From Diadema setosum (taxonomy: Eukaryota > Echinodermata > Echinoidea > Diadematoida > Diadematidae): a DNA stretch of 64,000 nt. The stretch spans positions 32,106,866 through 32,170,865 of the forward strand of contig NC_092685.1 of assembly GCF_964275005.1 (NCBI RefSeq), in the 5' to 3' direction. Numbering within the stretch: position 1 is the stretch's first letter; every line of letters begins with the position of its first letter. The position numbers and the translations under genes are program-made. Positions 13,045 to 27,900 of the stretch are shown here, in pieces. The notes beneath the pieces are model-generated. The model made no database searches. It was not told the origin of the DNA and saw only the letters and a program-made list of their open reading frames with translations.

Positions 13045-15862
13045 CTAGGATTAGACACGATCGGACCAAAAATCTGAATGTCAGACTTCTCTGGGAGACA
13101 GAAGGTGATTATTTTCTGTCAGACTGGAATGTGTTTACTGCACAGAAAATTAGATGCAATAAATCATGTAATGGAAAACTGCTGTGTTTTTGGTTACATC
13201 ATAATACTCATTCTAAATGTCAGACTTTCCACAAAACATAATACTTAATTTTGGCCACTTCTGTTTGAGGCTATGCCCGTCAACAATGAATGTTGGTATT
13301 TCTAAAGGCACACAACAAACCAAACTCTGTTTAGCAGTTGGTAAAATTTCTTAGTATCTGAGTGAAACTGAAAAAAAAAATATGTGCAGTTCTTTGGTAA
13401 TAAATGTACCTGTGCTTCTTTCCTTGTTGTGCATTAAAAAAAATCAAAACTTAAACAATATACACAACATCTTGATTGGGACTTATGTACATGTGGTATA
13501 TTTCACAGTTTTATTATTTTTGCACATTTCATAGGTTTAATGACATTTTTCAAATTGACAGCGGGAGAAAATATTGCAACTGTGCTTTATTTCAGCTCCA
13601 AGGTGGGAAATCTATAACTTTCTTTACAAAAAAGAGATAAACATACTTATTTCTCTTTTTTGCAAATTGCCTTACAAGTCCTCATTCATGAAATATAGAA
13701 CATGTAGAGTACAACAACAGCTCTGATCAGCTGCCACAACCTACCTGCATGCCTTTGACCTCGAGCAGAAACTCTACAGCAATCATGAATATGCTGGATT
13801 CCGGGACTGGGGTGCTTTCCCGGGGGCACCCCGCCCCCTCGGCTTCCTGCTCGGCAGATCCCGGCCGGCTGCTGGCCCTGATGCTGCCCGCCCTACCGCT
13901 GGCGGCACTGCCCACACGCTTGGGGTCTAATAAATGACGATGACGTTTTGGACGAAGGGGTTGAACTTATGTAACATGAATATTTGGGTAGCACATGTAA
14001 TGCATTCACACACGATTATGTGGGGTTCATGGGTTCATGATGAAGCAAAAAAAAAAGAGATAAAATAAAGAAAAAGCACTGCATGATTTAGGTAACTGCA
14101 GCAAACAATGACAGATGAGCAACTTAAAAACTGTGCAAGACAATTGAATTTTGGTACGTATGAACACTATTAGCTTTCAATCATATATTATTCACATACA
14201 GCACACCACACTTCCACAGCAGATAGTTGCAAATGTAACAGTTTGACTAACTGATGGCTACCAATTCATATCGTGAGTGCAGGACTGCACCTCTAGGAGA
14301 TCAAAGAAAGAAAGCAACAAAACAAATGGTGGGGCAACAGGTAGGAATTCAGTGTACAAACACTCCCTAATGCCCATCTCCAGTATATCATACTAGAATA
14401 ATGGCAGGCTGCAGGAGATCTTACAGTGTAACTTGAAATCTTGAAGGAGCTGAAATCTGTATCGAAGACATACATTGTATATATCCTGTGTTATCAACTC
14501 AGGATCTTGGTCTGATAGTGAATGGATAACCGTCAAACATCTATGACCAAGTTGCAGATACAATGTTAGATTTTTCGTATGCAATGTGATGTAAGCTTTG
14601 GCATTGTTGTCAAACGTGAGCACACAAAAACAACGAGCACACAAAAACATAATGCCTACAAGCAACAACAACGGCAATTTTTCCGGGTATGCCAGACACC
14701 AACAAGATAATACATTAAGGAAGCATACGACGGCTACGGGAACATTTACATGTAACAATGCTTTCACCACATCATATCTGTCAGATTGCAATATGATATC
14801 CAAGAGACCCATCTTGTGATCTGCAATTAGAGACCATTCTTCACTAAAGGATGTTGTTAGGCACATGGCATCAACAGATGAATTTATATTCTTTGCACAT
14901 TTGCAGCATTCATAAATGACTTCAGTTTTTGCTTCTACTTATGCATGAAATTTCCTATGACAGGATGTACATGGTAACTGTACCCTTCCTAGGTTCTTTT
15001 TTTTTTAATACAAGAATTGGACTGTGTAATTGGAACAAAAATACTACCAACTATATTGCAATACAACAGCCACTTTAACTGTTGATTTAAAAGGTGCATG
15101 GTATATGAGAACTTATCTAACTTTCACATTTGCTGAATATCACACATTTCAATAATTTATTTATTTTTTTTAAATGTCACATTTTTTAATTTTTCTTTTT
15201 CATTCTATCCAGGCTATGTCAGGGACCAATACTGTTTTATGTTTCTTGCAGTGTCATGGACTGCAACAAACGATTTACATTCACAGACCTCCCAACCTCT
15301 CTGACTGAAAAATACGGATGATTTGGCTCAAAAGTAGGAAAGAAACGAGTAGTTCCCAAAGGAGTGTGTAGTAAAATTATCCAGAAAAATAGGAAACTGC
15401 TGTTGAAAAAAAAGAGCTGGGAATGGTTTAGATTCTTTCCTCCAAATTCAGAATGGTTGGGAGGTCTGCATTCATAGCTGTGTTTCATGTGAAAAGCTTG
15501 ATAATATCAGTCACACATTAGGCAGTTGAGTCGACAAAACTGATACAGTAAGGCAGTCAAAGATGAATGAATTTTGAAAGTGAGAAATCTCTCACTGTAT
15601 ATACTTGCTAAAGTCAATGTTAAACACTGGTGGATCAAACTAATGTAAGAATCATACACAGCAAGGTACAAAACTAATCACTTCTTTGTTTTTTAAACTT
15701 TTGTTGTGGTTTGGTGTTATTTTCTGCCAGTTTCCTCCATTCATCCTTTCATCATTCATCTCAAATTTTATTTTACAGGACCGCATAAGCACTATATAAA
15801 TGTTATTTGTTTTTAATCTTATTATTCTTATTATTACTCTTATTCTTCTTCTTCTTCTTATT

Positions 15863-15912
<50 letters not shown>

Positions 15913-15937
15913 TATTATTATTATTATTATTATTATA

Positions 15938-15997
<60 letters not shown>

Positions 15998-18900
15998 GAT
16001 TTTATTTTGATATCATAAGCTGTTGCTCCTGATAGTTAAGAGTTGCTATGCTTTCCAAAGTTTGATTAGAGCGTGAAAGTGTATTCCAGTAAGTTTACAA
16101 TCTTGCTTGCTTGCTTATACATGTATGCATACGGGTATCTATCATTTCTTTTCATCTGTCATGTTATCTATAAATATGAAGAGTTACATTGCAAAACAGG
16201 TTAAAGCCATTTTTAAACACTTCATAGTAAGTCCATCATCAGATAGAGCAAAATAAAACCATTCCAGTGGTACCTTACTTGTTATGTAACAAGGACTAGT
16301 CTTGAAGTTATGATTAAAAAGTCCCAATTTTTCTCTTCAATTTCTTTGTTTCTAGCAGACTTAATCACAAATATCTGAAATTTACAAGTAAGGAGTTAAT
16401 TCGTGTTGCAATCAAACTCTTCATATTGACATATACATATTGTGTATATGATTTCAGAGTGCATATTGAGGATAGATGTGACTAGAAGCAAATCAGTGTA
16501 CTGGTAGTTCACATGGTTATTTCAATTTTAGAAATTAGTGGCACAGTCATCAAGATATAAGTTTTAATTTTGACATTAATTGCTTGGAAAAATATTTGAT
16601 TTAGTTGGCACACAGGATATTAGCTGATTTAGATATGTGACATAAAGGTACAGAGTAGTATAGGGCATGCTCATCATTATCATTTTATTGCTTTGCTTTA
16701 GTGTCTTGAAAACATTTTTGTGGTACTTGAAATTGCCAAATATACATAGTATTAGTCTGACAAGCCCTAACACACAAAATCAATGAAAAGTTAAAAAAAA
16801 AGAATAACAGGATTATATAATATGGAGTTTGGTTAGGTCCCAGCATTTCCCATCTAGAATGTAATATATTCCTGCATTTTTGTTTAAATAGCTATTGCTC
16901 CTACAAATATAATGAGGTTGAACTTGGATTTGTAATGAAATCTACAGTGTCTACATTTTTTTTTCAATTGCAAATAGCAAGTTACAAACTAGTACAGTGA
17001 GGTAGATTTGAAGCTTGTCTAGAATATTACAACCGGATTAGTGTTATCATCATATTTGCATTTCTATGTCTAAATATATCCAATTTAAAATAGTGGCCGA
17101 AATGTTGCACAAAATGATGAATGAGCCTTCCCCTGGTAACAATGCACCTTCACATGTATCCATCTGTAATGCTGCAGTTTTCATTATGAGTAGTCAACAT
17201 GAAGCTACTTTTGTCTTATAATGACTTGATGTTGAGCAGCGGATTTCTTTTTTTTTTTTTCAATTGTGCATTTTGACAATGCTTGCACACAGCAGCTTTC
17301 ACAAGAACTTTGTCCCTGCTTTCCAAGTCATACTGAAAAGAAGTCAGAGCAGTCATGACAGATATAAATTTTGCATTAACCAGCATAGCAGTAAAATAAA
17401 AAAAATATATATATATATATGCATACATTACAGATGAACTATATGATTATATATATTTAGTAGAAGATTGCCCTGACCATCAACCTGTGTTACCTTTAGC
17501 GCCGATTTGGTTCAGTGACTGAAGGGAGTCTGAGCAATAAAACAGGGCAACAACCAACAAGGTTTGAGAAAAAACAACACTCTGACACACAAACAAAAAG
17601 TTTTCATGCAACCAACGTTTAAAGAAAAGAAACAAAAACATCCAAGGAAAGAGCTTAAAACAACGACGACCAACCACAAAATGATATGACAAGTCATGCA
17701 TGCATGTTATTCCATTATGAGCATATTTGGTAAAGAGTCAAAGTTCTCTAAGGGGTGAAAAACATGTTTGATGACACACTAGCTGTGATTCATTTCTTCG
17801 GAATTATTAGTTAACATCAATTATTCATATCTCATAATGTCCAGAGAAACTGAATTTAGCATTATATCCTGACACAACAAAACATCATTCAACAACGGCT
17901 AAAAATGCTCCTACTCCAAGTCTATTGCACTGTATGACATCAGGAGCATGTCATAACATATGTGACATAATAAGTCTATGTACTTTGCCTTGGCAGGGAG
18001 TCTCTAACACGATTAAATGTCATTAGCCAAAAACTGAGGGGAAATCCATAAAAATCCATGGCAAACCTGCTAGGTAAACAGGTAAGGAGCACAGGGCTAT
18101 TATCTTAAGTCTCTGAGAAAAAGACTTATAAGGAAAGAACTTTGCTGTAATTCAACTGCCCACTGGCCACCCAAGTGTATCAAACGTCCACACAAGATTA
18201 TGTGTTGCGTCATGAGCTGTATCGCAATATGTCGTTAAGTTGGTCATGTCAGGTTCAATGTGATGCCATGAGTAGTGATGTATAAAATCGTCACGTCTTA
18301 CACAGAAATTTTCTAATGATCATTACCATCAAACATGGTCTCGCTGCGCTTACGGAAGTGATAGAGACAGACAGAAGAGATGGTGCCAAAAACAATTACA
18401 AAAGAACAGAGATAATGAAAACTAAATGTATGTACAATATGAGGAATGTAGTCATGACAACAAAATTTTGCTCAATATATCATGGTCATAAAACAATATT
18501 TCAATGACTGCTGTAGTCCAGTCAGCGAATTACAAAAATTTGTGTTTTTTTTTTTCTCTCTTTCTCTTACACTGCTCTATCCTAATCCTTATCCTAATCT
18601 GAGCCACATCTGGGCTAATCCCAGTCATATTCTTGAAAATTATAGCCTTACCTGATTTGGATGAAATTGACATTCTCTTCTTGTTGGTGACTGGAGGTGC
18701 AGGCTTGACTGCTGGAGACTTGTTTTGGCCCTTCCCAACATCTGTGGGAGTGGCAGGGACTTTGTTCACCGTCGGCACAGAGCTCTCTGCAGTAACGGCA
18801 GAAATGAATGCTAAACCAAGTTAGGATGACAGACAATCCATGCAAGGAAGGGGAAGGAATACCTGTAATCTATGATTACACTATAGCAGCATGAATACAT

Positions 18901-21900
18901 GCCACACAGGTTTCAGTAGATGTGCATTGAAGAGGTAAACAGTGTATGAAGCTGGCCTGATGTGCGTATATGCAAATAGCTGAAGGAGCAAATACATAGC
19001 AATCAGAAGAAGAAGAAGATAGGTATTGCAAGAGCTGCCATGATGGGAGAAATACAATCAGGTTTAAAAAGAAAAGCAACCAATGAAACAAACAAACAAA
19101 TGAACATACAAACAAACAAATATAAAGCAAAAAGAATGAAAAGAAGACAAACCTGTCCTAAGTGTGACATTCCCATGCAATAGATTCTACATTTGGTTTA
19201 TAGCAGTACAGTGCCGTGCCATGTTCATTTAAATGACTTTGATGAAGAGTATGGCTTACAGTTAAACCAACAAAATGGCAGCAGTGTCATGAAAATCAGA
19301 TATAAACTGCAGAAGTAACAGAATGGCTAGGTTTTTATGTATTTTCACTAAACAGCAATATTGGTTGAAACTACACACACCCATGCAGATTTGGTGAGGT
19401 AATGATGTAATTGCCACACAAAGGTCTCGTGGAAGATTGCTGTGCAGGTCAATGGGACACTTGTGCAGCAACAACAACAACATCACCTCTGATTTTACAA
19501 ATGTTGTTGTGACTGATACTGCAATGTCCTGAAATCACACTAAACTTTCAAATCCAACTACTTTCTCATTTGGTGTCCGAATTTGATGACATTTTTACCA
19601 CTGTTTAGTTATTTTTACGATGCACAGGATTTCCTTTTCCATTTTTAACCCTTTCCCTTAAAGCGCCAACAGACACTATGGTAGTGATGTGCGCTATACA
19701 AGCAGTGTATTATCAACCCGATGAGGACAGACTAATTTTGCTATATCACATTATGATTTCCCATTGACACCTGCCCGAGTATTCTCGGGACTAGTCTTCA
19801 ACGGGTTGATATTATTACTATTCAATCATCAAAATCTCTTCCTAACCTTTCTCACTAGTGGTGTCCTCTACCGGCCCTCCCTCCACTGCAGAGTTCTCCT
19901 GGCCTCCCTCTGGAGAGGCCTCTTCCTCTCCCTCAGCGGGTGGGACGACGGATTCTGATTCGTCCAGTGCCTCCGTGGGAGCTGCTGCTGCAGCGGCCGC
20001 CGCCGCTGCAGCATCTTTGGCAGCCCTGGCCGTGCGCTGCTTGGCTGCCGCGTGAGCCATGTTGAGGCGACGCGCCTCCATCAGTGCATACTCGGCCTGG
20101 ATGTCACAGTCTATGCCATCATAGTAAAGGCCTAAGACGGGTAGGGATTGTGAAAACATGATCAAATCATTTGCAGCGCATTAAATTGAAGAATTCATGA
20201 CACAAGGAAGGCATAGTGGCGACATTAAATCGTTTGTCCTAAACATATGGCTTGCTCTGTGTTTCTTGCGCTTTGTGAGTAGCAATAGTAGCAATGGGAT
20301 GTGCACTTATTTGCCTGCACATGACTCTATATCTCCTGCATATACTTGAACTTGACTTGGTAATATATTCTGGAACAGTGAGTCAAAATGGATCTGCTTG
20401 CAAACACAGTGATAAGAAAACAACAAAACAAGAGCAAACAAAGAGATAAAAACAACTCGAAAAAGAGCACATGGCTGAAAAAACATAAAGAATGTCCTGT
20501 CAATTACATTATCTCTTTTTTTAAGATAACTTTTTAAACAATTTCATGTTGCTTTTCATAGAGTAGGAGATGAAAAAATGTTCTACATCAGTAAATAAAA
20601 TTCAAGGTGATAAGACAACAAAAGTGTCGATGGCAATTGCGTATTTGCAGTAGGTTTGGATCATGTAACGCAGCCGTACCACGCATGGTCCAGGCTAAGA
20701 CGCTGGATGGGTCCACACAGGTGGCCGCCTCAAAGAATGTCTCAGCGGCGTCATTGCCATCCTCCATGGCGCAGACCACACCATAGAGCAGGAGGCCATG
20801 GATATGACGCTGGTTGATGGAAATTGTCTCCTTGAAGCACTCCTCCGCCTGGTGACGCAACAGAATAAAGTCTTGTCAGTTAATTGTCAGTCAGAGGAAG
20901 GTCATGGGGTGTTCTTGGTAAGACATACACAACTTGATGAACGAGCAAATCATCTGCAATGCAGTGTCTTTTCATGTATATCATCAGAGGTGGGGATCCA
21001 GATCAGGACTTAGCTAAAAATGATTATTTAGGCATTCACTGTTATGTGATGCATCAAACATATAGTCATCAAGTGATATTTATATTTTAACAATTTCCGC
21101 CATATTCAAGCTTCTCTTGTATATAAGGGAGAGGTAAGTGTCATATATTATGATGTCGTGGTTAAAACAGAATTTATTTCCATCACTGAATAAAGAACTC
21201 TGTCCCTGTAAGAGATCATTTTACTAACCTTCGCGACATCATTAATGTAGAGACAGAAACAGCCATAGTCAAACCAGTGGTCAGCATCATTCCTGTTCCG
21301 GGCAATACGCTAGAAATACAAAAAGAGAGAATATATACAAAGTCATGAATTTAACTACATACCTTGCCTCAGAACACTTGGTTGAATGGATAACTGACTG
21401 CACAAATGAATGCATAAATGAATTAATGAATGATGAATTGAAGATGGATGAAATGGATGGATGAATAGATGAATGAATGAATGAATGGATGAATGAATGA
21501 ATGAATGAATGAATGAATGAAGAATGAATGAATGAATGAATGAATGAATGAATGAATGAATGAATGAATGAATGAACTAACGAATAACACTGCATTAACA
21601 TGGGCAATGGAAAAGACCATACAGTTTTGAGGGGCACTTCATGAAGCGTTTTGTTGGATATTTTTTTTTTCTGATTAACTGTTACAAGCTACTGAAATCC
21701 TTGCATCTGACTGGCTGAGAGCAAATCTGTCAGACAAATGAGTTGGACAAAACGCTTCACGAAATGCCCCCCTGAGATAGTAATTTATCCATGGTTTCCT
21801 CCATCAATCCCCCATAGGCCTTGCAATCTTTACCTCCTGGTAGTATTTGGAGGCCAGCTCAGGGTTGTCATTGACCTCAGCCTCCCGGGCAAAGTGCTTG

Positions 21901-24900
21901 AGCTGGGCGGAGTCAGTGAGTGGGGCAGGGACTGGAGTCTCATCCTCCAGTGACAGCACTTTCCCTATCCCAACATGCATCTGGTCCACCAGAAAGACGT
22001 ACAGCTCGCTAAGGAATGCCTGTTGGTATGCGAACAGGAGAAATCTTAGTTGTTGACGCACCTCATGGATATTCAGTAACTAATAGGTGTGTTAAAGAAT
22101 GTGCAAAGTGTGATGATATGATCAAATAATGAGTACACATTGTATCTGCTTATACAACCTACTGACTTTAATAATATACGGTAGTATTGGTATTAAAACA
22201 GATTGTGTAAAAAAAATGACATGCAGTGTAAGATGCATACATGTCTGTCCTATGGGAAACAAACCATCTAAAATACTTCTCTAGGATTGATTCCTCAACA
22301 CGAACTTGTCAGAACTTGAAGTTGCCAACAACAACAACAAAAAAAAGAAGAACAGATGGCATCTATGTCTACATTAAAATCATATAAGTTGTCCACATTT
22401 ACTAAATTAAACATATTTTCTATGCTTAAAATTATATAGCAGTCTTAAGAAATCATGGTGCACAATAATGAAACCAACACACACCTAATTCTAATAGTAA
22501 ATGCTGTTGATTCTGTCTTGCTAGAACCCTCCAACATAAATTCATATGTTTGATTCGACAACCCTAAATGTTATGTAAGGCAATTTCTCTTTGGTAATCC
22601 AGAAAAATTACAAGAAATGGAATGACATCAATAAAGCTTGTACAGGATTTAAGATTGAGTGATTTTATGGTGTTGTATAACATGTTCATCACACAATACA
22701 AGCATGCAACACTTCCTGCATACTACAGAATACATTAATGTAGCAGAGATTACACAACCTACATACTTTCATTAACCAAACAAAGGCTACTTTAAGGGTA
22801 GGTTGAAATTTCGTAGGGTATTCAAAACACTTTGTTAGGATTTACAGAATGAATGAAAACTTAGGGACACGCCGGATTAACAAAATGCTCCTCGGTCATA
22901 ACATACATCCTTCTTCAAAATCAGATGCCTTACCTGAAGTTCTTCCTTGTCTTCAAATGTGCTGGTTCGCAAGTACTTCTCTCTGACAATCTTGACAACA
23001 GAGTGCTGGAATAAAGCAGGAGAGACATATATATTGTGACTGCCTGTGAAGTCATTTCTGACCTCTTATTTTAATCAGTTCTCTTTTAGAATATGAGATC
23101 TAACTCCTCTACTATAGTGATATATTAAGCAAATTTTTATTTCATATGGTGGAGAACATTGTTGCTGATAAAGTATGAAACAAGTGAACTATCTACAAGC
23201 TAAATGACAGAAATATATTTTTTTTAAAGGACTGTTGGAAGTAGTTATTTCTGAATCTTGTATATTTCAGATATAATCTTAGACAAAGCTGTCTCAGATT
23301 TAGACTTCAACTCTTGCTTTGACTTTGCCTGAAACCTTCATCACATTGGAAAAAGCACACACGCTATAATTTTTTTTTTTTTTTTTTTTTTTTTTTGGTG
23401 GCTGTCAGAAATTATTCTCAAGTGACTACAGCAACACAAATGATTATCACATACTAATGGATGGTCAGACAACAGACAAATGGACAAACTGAAAACATGA
23501 TGCACCATCTCACTTGAACACAGTGTGGTGACTACTGAGTGGGCACAATGTTGGTTTTGCTTTCTCTCCATGTAACCTTAACTGAATTCAGTCATACCTT
23601 AAGCTGTTCTTTGAAGGCAAAGTATTTCCCAGATGTGTTCAGTTCATAAACTAGTTTGCGCTGTCTCTCCTCTTGCACATCGTTGTTGTTTTTGGTGAGG
23701 TCTGTACTTGGGTCACCAAACAGGCCCCTGTGTTGCGAAAGTGACACACATGACACTCTGTCTTTATTAGAGGTATGTTACGACCTACCCTCAGCTAATA
23801 CCTATTCTGTAAACACTTCATCATTCTAGGAACTAACAATCATTTCACTGTGAAAAAGGCAAATCAAGCTTTTGAGATTTCTTTCTGCTGCCATGGTAGC
23901 TGCAATCACTGCAAATCTCTGTTCTCTGTTACAGCAAACAGCCTTTATACAATAGACATATCCATAAACAAGACATACAACTGACATATAGAAAATAGAT
24001 GGTCAAAGAATATGCAAATGGTAACTACTCTTATTGCAAATTCAGTCTGCACATTCTAACGTTGATCCATGATTTTTGTTTCCACAAACTAGCAGAACAA
24101 ATATGCACGTACAATCTGACAAGTGAATTTATCCCATCTTCACTATATTATAGCTACGATATAGATATCTTAGACACAAATCTATTAGTCTTGATTCAAA
24201 ACTTGCCTGAATTCTTCCAGCACCAGCTTGCTGATGCTAGCCACCTGTGTGTGGAAGTCCTCCACTGCCTTCTGGGCTCCATTGGTCCTCCTTGGGAAGA
24301 GGGGCCTCGGGGGAATGTATTCAGCCACTCTGAAGGCAGCCAAGATGGACACAGAAATGTACAAACTCACATCATGATGATCCACTCAAATGTTTGAGAG
24401 GAAAATAAATTGTGGAAAATTCTCAGACAAAGAATCTTACACCAATATTTGTGCCGTTATTGTTGTCTCTTGATTGAGGAAATACTCATGTTACAAAGGG
24501 TGCTTTTTACCCACAACTGCACTATACCTTTCACTGAATGAGATGCCAGTGACTGTTAGTAGGAGAACTATAAAGTAAAATTGATGTTGGAAACTATGCA
24601 TGAATGCATCATTGAAGCAATCTACCCTCATAAAATTTATATTTGGCAATAAAGCACCTCAATGAGTTACTGTGATACAGTGAAGCTAACCTTGCTAAAC
24701 ATACTGAGGACAATAATGTAAAGTTTGCAGCATCACCTACAGTAAAAGCAGGAATGATTGTCTATATAGATTGTCTTTGTTTGAACAGTAACAAGCAACA
24801 CAAACAATGACTCACTTCTTTGCCAACTCTTCTGGCGCCCTCTTTGGAACAATTGGCGAGTCCAGTTCAAACTCTATGACGATGTATGTCGAGGCCTCCT

Positions 24901-27900
24901 CGTACTGCATCCCTTCCACATTCTGTGGGGGTGGGGCTTCTGTGTCTGCCGCTGCCTCCGTCCCTGGGGCACCTGGCTTTAGCATCTGGGAGGGTTGCTG
25001 TTGGGGTGAGGGATGTCATATAATGGGGTGTGAAAAGTTTGTGGGCAGGTATAAACCGAAACATGTAAATATGTACATAGGTTTCTTGGAGGTGAAAGCA
25101 AAATCTGAGAACACTACACCAAACAAAAATAAATGAAAATGAAAACAAAAAATTAGCGGACTAACTTGCGACTCTATGCTATTTTTAGAACAAATTTGCA
25201 CATGCTTGAATGGTAACCATACATAAAGATGGAACAGCTCTTTACACTTGAACTTCAAATTATCACATAATTGTAGGCCAATTAGTTTGTTTTACTACAT
25301 CAACATTGATAGACAACATACCTAATCTGGTCAGGGCATTATGAAATGGGATTATCATCTCGTGATATATACAACGTTACAATATGAACATGTATGCTAT
25401 ATGATGATTTCATTATTGTATAAATGCGCAAGAGAGCAGTTGTCAGTGGCATGAACATGCAATCAGACAATCACAGATAAGCTTGTCTGAACTCTCCTTA
25501 ATTATGGCCTTTTGCACAAACCTACACACCACAAGAAATAATAGTTTGGCAACGAGGATAGAATTAGTGCAAAAGTGTGTGTATTTCATGGACTGATTTG
25601 CTGCTTAACTAGCCAAAAAATACTTAAGGAGATTGCAATTTTGCAAACATATCTATTCACATTAAGTATATAAATTCATATTAGCTTTTCAGTATACTTT
25701 AAGATTATGTTGTCTTTCAAGTGAATGTTTACCTTTGGGGCTAAATATACACATTTTTTCCCTACCTTTTTGGTGGCAGCATCTTTGTCCTTTTCTTTCT
25801 CCTTGTCCTTGCCCCCCTTCTCATCCTTGCCCCCTTTTCCTGCTCCCCGGGTGAAGGGGGATGCATTCCTCAGCATGTTGGTTGCCATGCGAGCAGCCTC
25901 CTCGGCCAAACCTCCTTTCCTCTTGCACTGTGAAAACAATTCGGGAGATGTTTTATCAGTGACATGAATTCAAGTGTCATATTATGGCAACACACTTACA
26001 CACTCAAACACATACGATAAGCAAATCTCTGTACAAATTTCTATCTGCCGGTAACAGTAATGCATAAAAAAGCTACATACTGATCCAACAGATGTATCAT
26101 TGTTGAATTGATAAATTGACAAATTGTACCTGGGCATCATTGATATGTGTAGCGCTAACAAAATGTTTTGTAACCATGGCAGTTTTCATTCCTGTGTATG
26201 TCTGCTACAATTACATACATACAGTGAACTAGGCATTGTACATGCTTCAACACATAATACACATTTCCTTACCTTTTCAAAGACTTCTTGTTCAGTGAAT
26301 GCCTGAACTCTGTATGCTCCTCGAATTTTCTTGACTGCACAGATTTGGAAGAGAAAAGCAGAAGTTCTGAAATGTGGTACAATCTATAGCTTTTAACTAT
26401 GTCAAGTTCTTATCAGATGATATCATACAATGCCATGTAAATTAGTTGCACAGTTAAATCAAGTGAATTAGAAGTATATAACTTTTCTACTCTCACTGTA
26501 TTCACCTGGATGAAAATATGATTGTGATATACAATTCATTAATATCTCCATAACATTCTGAATTTGCAACTACTTTTTACGTATTCAGTTGGATTGTTTG
26601 AATAATTGTACCTCAATAAATAAATACCATATTTTGGGAACTTAAGATAAAACTGATTCTGTAACAATTAATGCAGAGTTACAGGCCATAGTGGTAGTGG
26701 AATGTCTTCTGTTGTACATTTACAATGACATTAAACATGACACATTTTTGCAATTGCATTGCAATTATTATAACCATTATCATTGTTGTCATCCTCATTA
26801 GTGTCCTCATCATCAGCTGACCAGAAATTCTAATCAGAGGCAAAGGCTTGAACAAAAATAAAAGAAACAACAACAGCACTGTCTCACCTCCTGGATACAA
26901 CAAGGGTGCCATGTTGACAAATGCAACACCATGGAAGAAAATCTGATTGTCTTCCTCCTGGAAAAGAACATTTATAGAATCCATTTAGCCACAACACACC
27001 TCTAGTTGAATAACTTTAAACCATGTTTAGCAGGTTTCTGCAGGTGAAGGACACATGTCAATGTTATCGACTTTTTTTTTCTACTTGTATAAAACCATCA
27101 AGGAACACAAATGGATAAGTTCTACAAAAAATGATCTCAATGACATAGTCAAATCTAATTCTGAATTAGTGATTGATACCACTTAAGGATATCATTCTGA
27201 ATTCTACAAAAAAAAAGGAAAACAAGAAAAGAAAAAAAAAAGCACTTGACTCACCTTCCCTTTGGGCTTGGCAGCTGAAGGCATAGGCATCCTCATGATC
27301 TCAACAGGCCAGTACCGGGTCTGAGCAATCTTGGTTTGAAGACTATTTCAATTTATACACAAACACACACACACACACGCATATGCATAAACAAATAAAC
27401 AAACAAAGAATGGAAAAAACATGAACTGAAAATCGTATCTGGCATTATACATACATACATACATGTATCCAAAAAACTGAGCACATAATGCGCCTTTGGT
27501 ATGTGCTTACCCTTACAAGTCATGTACGAGTTTTGCCTTGATTTTATTTGACTCACAACTGATGGAAGTTTGATGCATGTATCACACATAGATGCACTAG
27601 TAGGAGACTTCCATCTAATGACACTCTATACTTCATCTATATGAACTTGAAAGTTACCATTACAAGTATCAATTATATGATCTCTTCTTTCTTTTTGTTT
27701 TCTGGTATCAGCAGAAAAGAAATTTCAATCTGATGTTTTCCTTATATGATATGTCTCAGGAAAAGTACTTGAGTCTTTGTAAGTGTAAGTAATAATGACT
27801 GCATGTTATTTTTTTTATTCTTCCCAATAAGTGTGCTTTGCAGCTACGCAAATATGAGAAGATTTTAAAAAGAAGAAGAAAGAAATACATACAATTATCA

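Larger units (their letters stand above)
13927..18651. other. CFAP70 intron 20 (4.7 kb), no exon
   Basis: Holds a 185-bp inverted-repeat element with a 6-bp target duplication (15284-15468), an ATC/ATT microsatellite (about 15857-15998) and a minus-strand 157-codon open frame (14393-14866) of unknown meaning. Flanking exons join in phase 1, so no coding exon is required here. Nothing else recognised. Confidence 0.7.

Noticed and set aside
15800..16018. Poly-isoleucine frame
   Set aside because: Direct translation of an ATT microsatellite.
19858..20055. Plus-strand frame rich in Ala/Ser
   Set aside because: Antisense shadow of CFAP70 exon 19.
21287..21637. FIHS-repeat frames
   Set aside because: Translation of an ATGA microsatellite on the minus strand.
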